Numbered from the stretch's first letter, positions 9,155 to 18,564 are shown. The stretch is DNA of 64,000 nt from JAKVAV01 sp047632755 (GCA_047632755.1 JBLIDT010000010.1:37870-101869), one strand, 5' to 3'. The notes: a model not told the origin generated them from the letters alone. Numbers and translations: made by a program.

Positions 9155-10081
9155 TTAGTCGAGTTGGGCATAACCGAAGGTTATTGTTGCAGGTTTACAC
9201 AAAACAATTACATAATTGAAATCGTCAATACTGACCGTTGGATCGATAGCGGACACGTTAAAAAGGTAAGCTCCACCTGAACTTACTTCTTGTATTTCAA
9301 TGCCCTCGTTTCTGGTTACACTTCCTTGGGTAGAGTTGCTCAAGTAGATAAAAGTCCCGAGTGCAAAATCAGTATCGAAGTCATCCTCCAACTTGAGCAT
9401 CAAGTCTCCATTATCGGCTAGGAAAAGTTCAGTGGCACCAGATGCGTCGTAGCCATTGGCACCTGTGAAAGTTCCAGTTCTGCTGGTTTGCCCGACTTGA
9501 ATTCCAAGGGTATTGCTTTGAATACCGTCAACCGTTGCTATTATTCGACCAAAACCGTTTGCAATTCCAGTAGCTAGCCCGTCTTCGTTTACCGAAAGGT
9601 AGGCCGGATCGAGAGATGTGTATTGAACTTCCAATCCCTCGAAAGGTTCATTATTAATGTTGAAGACGTCAACCGACAAAGTGATTTCTTGACCAACACC
9701 GATTTGATTCCCCACAGGAGATGCAACACAAACTTGAGCAACATCATCCTCACTTTCAACAATTGTAACGAGCAATGGAAGACTGGTTGTACTTCCTACT
9801 GAACAAGTTAAATTGGCTTGCCCAGCGCCTTGCCCGGTCACCAAACCGGCTATGTCTACCGTAGCAACGTCATCATTTGAAGAGGTCCAAATCAATTGTA
9901 CCTCTTCCTCTATTCCATAGCGATTAAAAAAGGTCGCTTCCGCTTCACTCGTTCCACCTAAAAGTATAGGAATCTGCTTTTGCTCTAGGACAATTGATTC
10001 CCCGACTATCGGGTCATCAACCTCATCGGTTCCGATGCAGCCAGCTAGAAACAAGAGTAGAAAAAAAGAGTACTTCCTCAT
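9155..10081 (-). CDS. Lipoprotein with bacterial Ig-like (BIG2) repeats and a C-terminal DM13 domain
   Basis: 308 residues with lipobox FLAGC (~15). Residues ~30-200 hold two BIG2-like domains (WTSSNDDVATVD with GLVTGQGAGQA, then YTSLDPAYLSVNEDGLATG). Residues ~205-308 match the DM13 fold: LMLKLEDDFDTDFALGTF, then IYLSNS, a Tyr in GAYLFNVS, the single conserved Cys in VLCKP and the closing FGYAQLD. DM13 is a putative electron-transfer domain with a redox-active cysteine. The partner barrel gene follows at once. The DM13 call is by eye and should be tested with a profile search. Confidence 0.72.
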   Translation of the reverse strand: MRKYSFFLLLFLAGCIGTDEVDDPIVGESIVLEQKQIPILLGGTSEAEATFFNRYGIEEEVQLIWTSSNDDVATVDIAGLVTGQGAGQANLTCSVGSTTSLPLLVTIVESEDDVAQVCVASPVGNQIGVGQEITLSVDVFNINNEPFEGLEVQYTSLDPAYLSVNEDGLATGIANGFGRIIATVDGIQSNTLGIQVGQTSRTGTFTGANGYDASGATELFLADNGDLMLKLEDDFDTDFALGTFIYLSNSTQGSVTRNEGIEIQEVSSGGAYLFNVSAIDPTVSIDDFNYVIVLCKPATITFGYAQLD

Positions 10082-10269
10082 GATAGTATATTCGTTTGTA
10101 GGGTCTATTTAAACTGGCAAAAAACGACCGGCATACGCTCAGGCTTCCCGTTCAGCAAGTATACAATTAAGTATATCTGTACCACCCTGTGATATTTCTT
10201 ATGTGTCGGCTGGTATACACATTGCTTCGTCTGCAGCGAGATTCGAGCTACTAGATATCAAATACGAAA

Positions 10270-11934
10270 TCAAACCTCTGCCAAATACTTATGGGTAAAT
10301 GAGACAGCCATTGCTCCCTCTCCCACCGCAGAAGCGACCCGATTCATGGCTCCCGAGCGGACATCTCCCGCCGCAAAAACACCAGGCACAGAAGTTTCTA
10401 AAGAAAATGGATCGCGCTTTAGCGGCCAACCTTTCCTAAAATCAGGATGATTCAAAAGATCACGACCCGTTAAAACAAAGCCTTTAGGATCTTTCAAAAT
10501 AATCGGTGGCAGCCATTCGGTATAGGGCTTTGCGCCAATGAAAATAAACAATGCCCTAGCGTCTGCTTCGTAAGTAGTCCCCTTCTGGTTATCCTTAATT
10601 TCTAATTTCTGCAAACGGTCATCTCCTATAGCCTTTACTATTTCCCGAAAAGGCTCAGTGGTTATATTTTCAATGGAATCTATTTGATCGATCAAATAGC
10701 TTGACATCGTATCGCGAATATTATCCCGACGAAGGAGAATGTGCACATGCTTGGCATAATTGCTCAGATAAACTGCTCCTTGACCAGCAGAATTACCTCC
10801 TCCTACCACATACACGTCTTGGTCCTTGCACGCCGCAGCTTCGGTGGTTGCAGCTCCGTAATAAACACCTGCTCCCGTGAAATTTTGCAGTCCGGCTGAA
10901 TCAAGCATTCTGTAGGAAACTCCTGTGGTAATGATAACAGCATGGGTATGCAAATGAGTACCATCAATCATCGTCAGGCACTTGTAGCCCGATTTGAAAT
11001 CAATATCATCCACCGACTGAGGCACCAAAAAATCAATTCCAAATCTGGTAGCTTGGGAAATAGCCCTTCGGCTCAAATCCGCTCCACTCAAACCATTTGG
11101 AAAGCCGAGGTAATTCTCAATACGCGAACTAGTACCTGCCTGACCTCCAGGAGCGCGCTTTTCAATCAAGACGGTGTTCAGGCCCTCACTACCTCCGTAG
11201 ACTCCTGCCGCCAATCCAGCAGGCCCTGCGCCGATGATGGCGACATCGTACATCTCTGATTTTGCAGTTAGTTGAAGCCCCAATTTTTTGGCAATTGGAC
11301 TGAGGTCATCACCCAGAAGAACTTCTCCATCTTCAAAAATTACTGCTGGCAATTTCTTGTGGTCGATACCGTGGAGCATCATTGTTTCGGCTGCCACAGG
11401 ATCATTTTCTACATCTAGCCATTTGTAGGGAAAGAGATTTCCCGAAAGAAAATCCTTTACGCTGTGCGACTTTGGTGAATACTGGTATCCCAATAATCGC
11501 AAACCTCCAACAGTGGAGTTGTTGCTCGCTTTCCACTCTTCCAGTTGGTCATTCAGAACGGGATAGAGTTTTTCTTCGGGCGGATCCCAAGGTTTCATCA
11601 GGTAGTAATCGAGCTGGACGTCATTGATTGCTTTGATGGCCGCGTCGGTATCGCTGTATGCGGTGAGAAGAATTCGCTTGGCATTTGGGTAATACACAGC
11701 GGCCTTCTCCAAGTAGTCAACACCTTGCATCTCGGGCATGCGCTGATCGCTCAAAAAGAGCGCTACTTCTTCGCCTTTTCTCTTTAAATCTTCTAGAGTT
11801 TCAAGCGCTTCTTTAGCACTTTCGGTGCTGATAATTCGGTACTGCTTTCTGTACTGTTTTTTGAGATCTCTCGAAACTGCCCGCAGTACTTGAGGATCGT
11901 CATCTACCACAATAATCAAAGGTTGCTTTGCCAT
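10270..11934 (-). CDS. Response regulator fused to thioredoxin-reductase-like flavoprotein
   Basis: 554 residues. Residues 1-~130 form a receiver domain: acidic VDDD, phospho-acceptor Asp in FLSDQRMP, and Lys in MKPWDPP. Residues ~150-215 look glutaredoxin-like (KWLDVENDP, LPAVIFEDG) but lack a CxxC. Residues ~225-554 are a thioredoxin-reductase-type flavoprotein with GAGPAGLAAG (FAD), VVGGGNSAGQ (NAD(P)H) and the FAAGDVRSG motif. The redox CxxC expected near GVYYGAATTEAAACKD is absent; only two cysteines are present, far apart. The gene starts directly at the kinase stop codon (no gap), so it is very likely the kinase's cognate output. Fused regulators of this kind are known, but their electron acceptor is not. 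Confidence 0.88.
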   Translation of the reverse strand: MAKQPLIIVVDDDPQVLRAVSRDLKKQYRKQYRIISTESAKEALETLEDLKRKGEEVALFLSDQRMPEMQGVDYLEKAAVYYPNAKRILLTAYSDTDAAIKAINDVQLDYYLMKPWDPPEEKLYPVLNDQLEEWKASNNSTVGGLRLLGYQYSPKSHSVKDFLSGNLFPYKWLDVENDPVAAETMMLHGIDHKKLPAVIFEDGEVLLGDDLSPIAKKLGLQLTAKSEMYDVAIIGAGPAGLAAGVYGGSEGLNTVLIEKRAPGGQAGTSSRIENYLGFPNGLSGADLSRRAISQATRFGIDFLVPQSVDDIDFKSGYKCLTMIDGTHLHTHAVIITTGVSYRMLDSAGLQNFTGAGVYYGAATTEAAACKDQDVYVVGGGNSAGQGAVYLSNYAKHVHILLRRDNIRDTMSSYLIDQIDSIENITTEPFREIVKAIGDDRLQKLEIKDNQKGTTYEADARALFIFIGAKPYTEWLPPIILKDPKGFVLTGRDLLNHPDFRKGWPLKRDPFSLETSVPGVFAAGDVRSGAMNRVASAVGEGAMAVSFTHKYLAEV

Positions 11935-13326
11935 CTAAATTGCTTCTACCGCAGGTAAGGTTATCGTAAATTCTGTATTTCCGGGTTTCGACTTCAAGTC
12001 GATTCGCCCGCTGTGACGAGCTACTATTTTATTGACAATATCCAAACCCAGTCCTGTTCCTTTACCGATAGATTTTGTCGTAAAGAAGGGATCAAATATT
12101 TGGCTTTGAATGTCATCGGGTATCCCTGATCCAGTATCGGCTATTTTGATACAAACATTGGGCTCAATCCAATCTGTTCTGATGGTTAATCTTCCGCCGC
12201 CATCCATTGCATCAAGCGCATTGTCGATGATGTTGGTCCATACTTGGTTCAACTCACCTGCAAAACCAGATAAATGCGGGATACTACTGCAATAGGCTTC
12301 CTCCACTTCTATCTGGGCATTCTTCGCCTTGTGACGCAACATGGTGATGGTACTCTTCAATCCCGCATTAATATCCACGTCCTGCCGATCTTGGCTACGG
12401 TCCATGTGACTGTATTCCTTAATACTCCCGATCAGAGTCGAGATACGCTCGGCCGATGTATGAATCTCTTCCACCATCCGCTCCGTGCTTAGGTTGCTTA
12501 CCACCCAATGAATGACCGTCATAAAATCTCCTTCGCCAGTAAGGTTATGAAGGTGTTTTACATCATCAACACATAGGCCGTAGTCCACACATTCCTCTGC
12601 CAGCTCATAAGAATCATCTAAACCAAACTCTTCCAACAGATCTGAAATCTCATCCTCATGTTCATTTCTTTCCATTAAGGTTAGCGACGGACGTTCGTTT
12701 TCCAAAATGGCGAAAAGCCAATCATTCACTTTATCGACTTTGTCTGGGTCGAGATTCGATTTCATGACTTGTTTAAAGCCTTCCGGCAAAAGCTTGAGGT
12801 GCTTGACCAACTCTTCTGAGCTACGCACCATGGCGCTTGCAGGATTGTTCAGCTCATGGGCCAGACCGGCTGAGAGCTTTCCTAGAGAAATCAACTTCTC
12901 ATCTTGCATGCGCAATTGCGTGAAACTGCGGATCCGCGAAGCCATATGGTGTACCAAGGCCTCAGCGAGAGGTTCGTGGTTGACAATCATTTCTCGAAAG
13001 TGATCTCGGTGCATGGTAAACAGCTCTCCCGCTTCACGGCATTCAGCATCGCCTTGAGCATGGGTCATTCTGCTGTAAGGCAGCACACCAGTTATTTCAT
13101 TTTGAGTCATAATGGCAACCTCTCGCTGTTGACCATTTTGTGTGAAAACTATTCTGAAGCGGCCACTCAAAATGAAGAGGAATTCATCCGCAGCATCTCC
13201 CATTTTAAAGATGTAGTCACCCTTCTTGTAGCTTCTTACTTCCCCAATGTCAATTAAAAACTGGAGGTGTTCATCGTCTACATTTTTTAAAGATTCGTTC
13301 TTTCGGAAGGCATCAATCAAATTCAT
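11935..13326 (-). CDS. Soluble histidine kinase with N-terminal cyclic-nucleotide-binding domain
   Basis: 463 residues without membrane segments. Residues ~10-130 form a CNB/CAP-like beta-roll (YKKGDYIFKMGDAADEF, FILSGRFRIVF, EITGVLPY). The phospho-accepting His is in GLAHELNNPASA (~157). After an alpha-helical stretch, the C-terminal ATPase carries the N box (NIIDNALDAM), G1 (ADTGSGIP) and G2 (GKGTGLGLDIV). This is the sensor half of a two-component pair with the adjacent response regulator-flavoprotein. The HELNNP H-box matches redox-related kinases found beside such flavoproteins. The signal could be a cyclic nucleotide or another ligand; conserved nucleotide contacts were not verified. 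Confidence 0.9.
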   Translation of the reverse strand: MNLIDAFRKNESLKNVDDEHLQFLIDIGEVRSYKKGDYIFKMGDAADEFLFILSGRFRIVFTQNGQQREVAIMTQNEITGVLPYSRMTHAQGDAECREAGELFTMHRDHFREMIVNHEPLAEALVHHMASRIRSFTQLRMQDEKLISLGKLSAGLAHELNNPASAMVRSSEELVKHLKLLPEGFKQVMKSNLDPDKVDKVNDWLFAILENERPSLTLMERNEHEDEISDLLEEFGLDDSYELAEECVDYGLCVDDVKHLHNLTGEGDFMTVIHWVVSNLSTERMVEEIHTSAERISTLIGSIKEYSHMDRSQDRQDVDINAGLKSTITMLRHKAKNAQIEVEEAYCSSIPHLSGFAGELNQVWTNIIDNALDAMDGGGRLTIRTDWIEPNVCIKIADTGSGIPDDIQSQIFDPFFTTKSIGKGTGLGLDIVNKIVARHSGRIDLKSKPGNTEFTITLPAVEAI

Positions 13327-13433
13327 GGAGTAAAGATAACAGCTTCATGCGGGATGGCTCATAGCATTTGGCTATCAGATTGTCGTCGGTTAAGGTTTGA
13401 ACAAAATATGAGAATCTTCAATTGGTCTAACCC

Positions 13434-13907
13434 TCAAGTTAAATTCAGTCGATTGTCAAAACCAAAGTGAACGGGATCATCACTTTTGATTTTTGCAAAA
13501 TCCTTGTGCAATGTGTTGAGCAGATAATTGTATTCATCCTGAATAATACTGCTCGGCACACGCAATACAGCGCTTAGAGTCCCTTGGATAAATGAATCCC
13601 CCATTTGCTGAGTCAGCTTCTCAGGTGGTTTTGAATCCCAACCAGCAGGTAGATCACTCTTTTGAAGTGTCAGGATTTCGAGATCGTCAGGTATTTCGAT
13701 CCCAACCAAGTAGCGATCTGTAGGAAGGTCTTCGGATAAATCGAGATGGACGGCAACTTCCAAAACGGCTAAAGAGCGCGACTCAGCGGCATAAACCATT
13801 GGCGTTCCTAGGCTATTCCAGCGGAAACCACTCGAGAGTTGGGCTCCTCTTCCACTAAGTCCTGATTCTAAATACTTTTCACGCACTATGCGAAAAACAC
13901 GCATCAA
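13434..13907 (-). CDS. RES-domain toxin
   Basis: 157 residues matching the RES family, known to degrade NAD+ in characterised members. The start MRVFRIVREKY contains the conserved Arg. GLSGRGAQLSSGFRWNS, the Tyr-Ala-Glu-Ser in VYAAESRSLAVLE (Glu and Ser of the family name) and the C-terminal PSSIIQDEYNYLLN follow in order. It overlaps the antitoxin gene by ATGA (13904-13907), the standard arrangement in RES-Xre pairs, so expression is coupled. The length fits the family (about 150-160), so it looks intact. Confidence 0.92.
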   Translation of the reverse strand: MMRVFRIVREKYLESGLSGRGAQLSSGFRWNSLGTPMVYAAESRSLAVLEVAVHLDLSEDLPTDRYLVGIEIPDDLEILTLQKSDLPAGWDSKPPEKLTQQMGDSFIQGTLSAVLRVPSSIIQDEYNYLLNTLHKDFAKIKSDDPVHFGFDNRLNLT

Positions 13908-14386
13908 GCGAAGACCCCGTGCTCTATTCTATCAAGAGCATTTTTTACCTGCTCGACACCTGTGATAGAATCAAAAAGCGAATCAGGTGAAACACCACCA
14001 AGAGAATAATTGACCTTTTTAAGCCAACGCTGAAACTTTTCTTTCTCATCATTGAAAACCTCCAGGCCATAATCCAATACCTCGGCCAGAACAAGCACCA
14101 GCTCGCTATCTCTACGATCGAGAAGACCATTTTCTCTTTTTTTCTTGTTGTAGGTGGTTTGAGGCATTTCAAGCTTTTCGAGGAAAAGCTTTATAGACAA
14201 ACCAGAACGCTCGCTAAGTGACTCTAGAGAGTGATAGGGCATTTTTTCGCGAATGGCCTTCATGCGACCTGAATGACTGAAACGGGTATAACTCTTGCCA
14301 GCGATGGCTACTTCTTTGACTTCCATAGGTTTCAAATCTTGAAGATTCGGATAAGACTTGGGAATGGCTTGCTTCTTTAAACTCAT
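13904..14386 (-). CDS. Xre-type antitoxin (DUF2384/MbcA-ParS-like C-terminus)
   Basis: 160 residues, the first gene of the toxin-antitoxin operon. The central part (~50-90) looks like a helix-turn-helix (LSERSGLSIKLFLEKLEMPQTTY). The C-terminal part (~95-160) is the DUF2384 region that blocks the toxin active site, with VLDYGLEVFND, FQRWLKKVN and LGGVSPDSLFDS. Usual length for the family. It likely binds the direct repeats just upstream of its own start and so autoregulates (inference from related systems). Confidence 0.88.
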   Translation of the reverse strand: MSLKKQAIPKSYPNLQDLKPMEVKEVAIAGKSYTRFSHSGRMKAIREKMPYHSLESLSERSGLSIKLFLEKLEMPQTTYNKKKRENGLLDRRDSELVLVLAEVLDYGLEVFNDEKEKFQRWLKKVNYSLGGVSPDSLFDSITGVEQVKNALDRIEHGVFA

Positions 14387-14389
14387 AAT

Positions 14390-14420
14390 GCAACATATAC
14401 ACTACTAATATACAACATAT
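14390..14420 (-). promoter_or_regulatory. Direct repeats upstream of the antitoxin, probable operator
   Basis: CAACATAT occurs at 14391-14398 and again at 14413-14420, 22 bp apart (about two helical turns), starting 5 bp upstream of the antitoxin ATG. The spacing puts both copies on one DNA face, as expected for a dimeric Xre repressor. Binding is inferred. Confidence 0.5.
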
Positions 14421-14590
14421 TTGCTTAAATCATAAAAAATATCTCCTGTTATTTTCTAAAATTCTACAGTTTTGGTTAAACTAATTCTCAATAGAGAATC
14501 CACTTGAGCATCAGCAAATCTGCTATTAGGACTAGTTCGACAACGCTTAAGGCCTATCCGCCATCATCACTCGTGCATAAGAATTTGTCA

Positions 14591-14836
14591 AAAACAGAGG
14601 TCTCTGAACTTTCATGTCTATTTTGTACAACCTATTCATCAAAAATGGCGACAGTGTGGATCAATAATCTAAGCAAGACATACCCGAAAAGGATGCACGC
14701 ACAAAACAACATTTCATTCGAAATATCGAATGGACTAGAGAAGCAGATAAAGTGCAATACGAAATGATAGCTTACGGCAGTTCGAGCGCCCTAAAATTCT
14801 TGTTGGGATATATCGTGAACCAATTGAAACGCACCA
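14591..14836 (+). pseudogene. Decayed copy of the ABC transporter promoter and gene start
   Basis: From AAAACAGAGGTCTCT at 14591, through the ATG at 14645, to about 14735, this stretch aligns with the leader and first ~31 codons of the intact ABC ATPase gene at 21447-21597. CATGTCTATTTTG is shared, and the coding part keeps NLSKTYP and the pattern of the next residues. Then the frame departs before the Walker A motif and stops at 14767. A further short match (around CCAATTGA, 14820-14827) may be a residue of codons ~70-75. It looks like a truncated paralogue rather than a gene, and it borders the xdhA start at 14838. Confidence 0.75.
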
Positions 14837-14837
14837 T

Positions 14838-16247
14838 ATGATTAGATTCATTTTAAACAACAAAACCATTGCCACTTCAGAACACTCTGGAATGACCTTG
14901 TTGGATTTTATAAGATATGAGCAACGACTCACAGGCACCAAAATTGGTTGTCGCGAAGGTGATTGTGGTGCTTGTACCGTTTTGGTAGGCACTTTAAATA
15001 ATAAGAATATTCAATACCAAAGTATTACGGCTTGTATTTCACCATTAGGAAATGCGCATGGCAAACATATTGTAACGGTAGAAGGCACCAATCTGCAGAA
15101 TAAACTGACAACAGCACAAGAAGCCATGAAAGCAAATTTCGCGACACAATGTGGCTTTTGCACTCCTGGTTTTGTGGTTTCGCTGACTGGTTTTGCCTTG
15201 TCAAATTCTGAAAAAAATTACAGCAATGCTATAGATGCTATAAGTGGAAACATTTGCAGATGCACAGGCTATAAAGCCATTGAAAAAGCAGCAAATCAAG
15301 TCACTGAAAAATTGGAAAATCAAGAAAAACAGTCTTTTGGCTGGTTAATTAAAAATGAATTTATTCCTGAGTATTTCGAAACCATTCCATCACGTTTAAA
15401 AGATTTAGAAGCTAAAAGCATCAAGCAGCCTAAAGGAAAATATGTGTCTGGTGGAACTGATTTATATGTGCAACAAGCGGATCATTTAGCAGACAATGTT
15501 GTGCATCTTACTGCACAGAAAGATTATTTAAAGGGAATCACTATAGACCGTGGAACTTGCACCATTGGCACAAATTCAACGGTTACAGATTTATGGAATC
15601 ACACGGAGTTGAATAGCATTTTACCAAACTTAAAGAAGCACTTAAAGCTTGTTTCTTCAGAACAAATTAGAAATATGGCTTCCTTCGGCGGCAACTTAGC
15701 TAATGCTTCACCGATTGGCGATATGACGGTTTTCTTCTTAGCGTTGAACAGCGATATCACTATTGTAAATGAAGACCAAAAAGAGCGAACCATTGCACTT
15801 AAAAACTTCTATCACGGTTACAAAACCTATGATTTAAAAGAAGGCGAACTCTTAAAAGACATCAGTTTCAAATTACCCACAAAAGAATCCTATTTCAATT
15901 TCGAAAAAGTTTGTAAACGAACCCACTTAGACATTGCAAGTGTAAATTCTGCTATTCATATTTCAATAGAGAATTCTATTATCCGCGAAGCACATGTTTC
16001 TATTGGAGGCGTCGCTGCCATTCCGAAATACTTGCATAAAACGACTGAATTCTTGTTAGGGAAAACACTGACTTCAGAAACCATAATAAAAGCTAACGAG
16101 GTTCTTCAAAATGAAATCTTACCAATAAGTGATGTTCGTGGTACAAGCGATTACAAACGTTTATTGGCAAGACAACTATTCTTCGCACATTTTACTGAAT
16201 TATTTCCAGAAGCATTCACCTTAAACGATTTTGTTCAGCATGCATAG
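14838..16247 (+). CDS. xdhA: Xanthine dehydrogenase small subunit (2Fe-2S and FAD)
   Basis: 469 residues. Residues 1-~85 form a plant-type ferredoxin domain with CREGDCGACTVLVG. Residues ~85-165 are the second 2Fe-2S domain with CGFCTPGFV and CRCTGY. Residues ~185-360 are the FAD domain with VSGGTDLYVQQ and MASFGGNLANASPIGD, then the CO-dehydrogenase flavoprotein C-terminal part. It passes electrons from the molybdenum subunit to NAD+. It overlaps xdhB by 8 bp. The base composition is clearly AT-rich (about one third G+C in sampled lines), unlike the flanking genes. ATG at 14838 gives the normal N-terminus MIRFILNN. Confidence 0.93.
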   Translation: MIRFILNNKTIATSEHSGMTLLDFIRYEQRLTGTKIGCREGDCGACTVLVGTLNNKNIQYQSITACISPLGNAHGKHIVTVEGTNLQNKLTTAQEAMKANFATQCGFCTPGFVVSLTGFALSNSEKNYSNAIDAISGNICRCTGYKAIEKAANQVTEKLENQEKQSFGWLIKNEFIPEYFETIPSRLKDLEAKSIKQPKGKYVSGGTDLYVQQADHLADNVVHLTAQKDYLKGITIDRGTCTIGTNSTVTDLWNHTELNSILPNLKKHLKLVSSEQIRNMASFGGNLANASPIGDMTVFFLALNSDITIVNEDQKERTIALKNFYHGYKTYDLKEGELLKDISFKLPTKESYFNFEKVCKRTHLDIASVNSAIHISIENSIIREAHVSIGGVAAIPKYLHKTTEFLLGKTLTSETIIKANEVLQNEILPISDVRGTSDYKRLLARQLFFAHFTELFPEAFTLNDFVQHA

Positions 16248-18564
16248 AGACGAATCAAATGCGGTACTCGACGCTAAACTCGATGCTGTTTCTGCAGCCT
16301 TAAAGCAAAGCACAAAAAACCTAGACTCGTATACGCATGTTCGCGGTGAATCCTTGTATGTAGATGATGTCAATATAAGACAAGGCACTTTTCACGCAGT
16401 GGTTTTCGATTCACCAAAAGCACATGGAAAAATAAAGCACATCGATTATTCTAAAGCGGAAGCATTAGAGGGAGTTGAACGCATCTTCACGTACAAGGAT
16501 ATTCCAGGCGAAAACGAAATTGGAGGCATCATTCGCGATGAACCTCTTTTTGCTGAAGATGAGGTTCATTTTTGGGGAATGCCTATCGCTTTAATTGTTG
16601 CCGAATCTGAATTTATTGCCAGAAAAGCCAGAAGTCTAATTGAAATTGAAATTGAAGAATTGCCAGTCATTACGACTGCAAAACAAGCCAAGGAAAAAGG
16701 TAGTTTTATCAATGCACCTCGTTCGTTTAGCTTGGGTAACACCCAAAAAACATTCAAGGATTGCGCGCATATTTTTGAAGGTGAAACCTTCTCAAATGGA
16801 CAAGAGCACTTATATATTGAATCACAAGGTGCCTATGCCGAGCCTTTGGAAAACGGTTCTATAAAAATCACTTCTTCTACCCAAGGGCCAACGGCTGTTC
16901 AAAGAACGGCAGCAAATGTTCTTGGTGTTGCCATGCATAAAATCGAAGTTGATGTGACTCGTCTTGGTGGTGGTTTTGGCGGAAAAGAAGACCAAGCTAC
17001 ACCTTGGGCAGTAATGGTTGCTTTGGCAACTTATCATTTAAACCAATCCGTAAAGTTGGTACTGAATCGCCATGACGATTTACGGATGACAGGCAAGCGT
17101 CACCCTTACGAAAGCAGTTATAAAATTGGCTTATCCAAGGACTTAAAAATATTGGCATACGAAGCGGAGTTTCTTCAGAATTCTGGCGCAGCTGCTGATT
17201 TATCGCCTGCAATTGCTGAGCGAACCTTGTTTCATGCAACGAATAGCTATTTTGTTCCGAATGTAAAAACAACAGTGATCAGTTGTAAAACCAACCTACC
17301 TCCAAACACGGCTTTCAGAGGCTTTGGAGGGCCTCAAGGTATGTTTGTTATTGAAGCTGCGATTGCTAAGGCTGCAAATGAAATTGGCGTGAATCCAAGA
17401 CAAATTCAAGAAGCGAATTTATTGGATGAGAACGACACTTTTTCTTATGGACAAATTGCTAAAAAGGTAGAGGCCAAAAACACTTGGAATTCTGCAAAAT
17501 CACTATTCAATATTGAAGCTTTAGAACAAGAGGTCGAAGACTTCAATAAGCGCAATTCGAGTTTCAAAAAAGGAATAGCCCTCATGCCAATTACTTTTGG
17601 GATTTCGTTTACCAATACACCTATGAACCACGCGCGTGCTTTGGTTCACATTTACCTCGATGGTAGCGTTGGCATAAGCACAGCGGCAGTTGAAATGGGA
17701 CAGGGTGTCAACACGAAAATGATGCAAATTGTAGCGCAAGTCTTCTCTATTCCTATTCACAAAATTAAAATTGAAACCACCAATACAACAAGAGTCGCAA
17801 ACACCTCTCCTTCTGCGGCAAGTTCTACAGCAGACTTAAATGGAAAGGCAACTTTAATGGCTTGTAATGCTCTCTTAGAACGACTGAAAATAGTCGCTTC
17901 AGAAGACTTAAACACCTCGGAAGAAAACATTACACTGAAAGAAGAATTCATCTATATAAAAGACAAAAAGTCTAAATTGACATGGCCAGAACTTATCAGT
18001 AAAGCCATGCTCAATCGTGTAGCTTTAACTGAAAACGCGCACTACGCAACACCAGAAATTCATTTTGATAAAACCAAGGAAAAAGGACATCCGTTCGCAT
18101 ACCATGTTTACGGAACAGCCATCATCACCACAACTATAGACTGCACACGTGGCATTTACGAATTTGACTCGGTTAAAATCATACATGACTACGGGAAAAG
18201 CATGAGCGAAGGCATTGATTTAGGACAAGTTGAAGGCGCTTTAGCCCAAGGAATTGGTTGGATGACGATGGAAGAAATTGCCTATAATGATGAAGGTAAA
18301 TTGCTTTCAAATGCTTTATCAACCTACAAGATTCCCGATATATTTTCGGTACCTAAAGAAGTGGAAGTTATTCCTGTAGAAACTGATGGAAATGACATGG
18401 CCATTTTAAAATCTAAAGCCGTTGGTGAGCCTCCTTTAATGTACGGTATTGGCGCTTACTTTGCGATTCAAAATGCTATGAAAGCGTTTAATCCAAACTA
18501 TGATTTAAAATTCCATGCACCGATGACTCCTGAAAAAGTCCTGATGGGTCTTTACCAAAAATAA
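16240..18564 (+). CDS. xdhB: Xanthine dehydrogenase large subunit (molybdopterin-binding)
   Basis: 774 residues from ATG at 16240; a TTG three codons upstream is possible but unnecessary. An aldehyde-oxidase/XDH a/b hammerhead (~40-145) is followed by the molybdopterin-binding region: RLGGGFGGKEDQ, TAFRGFGGPQG, EMGQGVN, and the SKAVGEPPLMYG motif carrying the catalytic Glu near the C-terminus. It oxidises hypoxanthine and xanthine to urate together with XdhA. The order xdhA-xdhB with a nearby xdhC is the usual two-subunit arrangement. AT-rich like xdhA. Confidence 0.93.
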   Translation: MHRDESNAVLDAKLDAVSAALKQSTKNLDSYTHVRGESLYVDDVNIRQGTFHAVVFDSPKAHGKIKHIDYSKAEALEGVERIFTYKDIPGENEIGGIIRDEPLFAEDEVHFWGMPIALIVAESEFIARKARSLIEIEIEELPVITTAKQAKEKGSFINAPRSFSLGNTQKTFKDCAHIFEGETFSNGQEHLYIESQGAYAEPLENGSIKITSSTQGPTAVQRTAANVLGVAMHKIEVDVTRLGGGFGGKEDQATPWAVMVALATYHLNQSVKLVLNRHDDLRMTGKRHPYESSYKIGLSKDLKILAYEAEFLQNSGAAADLSPAIAERTLFHATNSYFVPNVKTTVISCKTNLPPNTAFRGFGGPQGMFVIEAAIAKAANEIGVNPRQIQEANLLDENDTFSYGQIAKKVEAKNTWNSAKSLFNIEALEQEVEDFNKRNSSFKKGIALMPITFGISFTNTPMNHARALVHIYLDGSVGISTAAVEMGQGVNTKMMQIVAQVFSIPIHKIKIETTNTTRVANTSPSAASSTADLNGKATLMACNALLERLKIVASEDLNTSEENITLKEEFIYIKDKKSKLTWPELISKAMLNRVALTENAHYATPEIHFDKTKEKGHPFAYHVYGTAIITTTIDCTRGIYEFDSVKIIHDYGKSMSEGIDLGQVEGALAQGIGWMTMEEIAYNDEGKLLSNALSTYKIPDIFSVPKEVEVIPVETDGNDMAILKSKAVGEPPLMYGIGAYFAIQNAMKAFNPNYDLKFHAPMTPEKVLMGLYQK

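Noticed and set aside
14504..14767. 87-codon ORF read as a new gene
   Set aside because: Only its second half resembles protein, and that is the truncated 5' end of the ABC ATPase gene; no Walker A motif follows.
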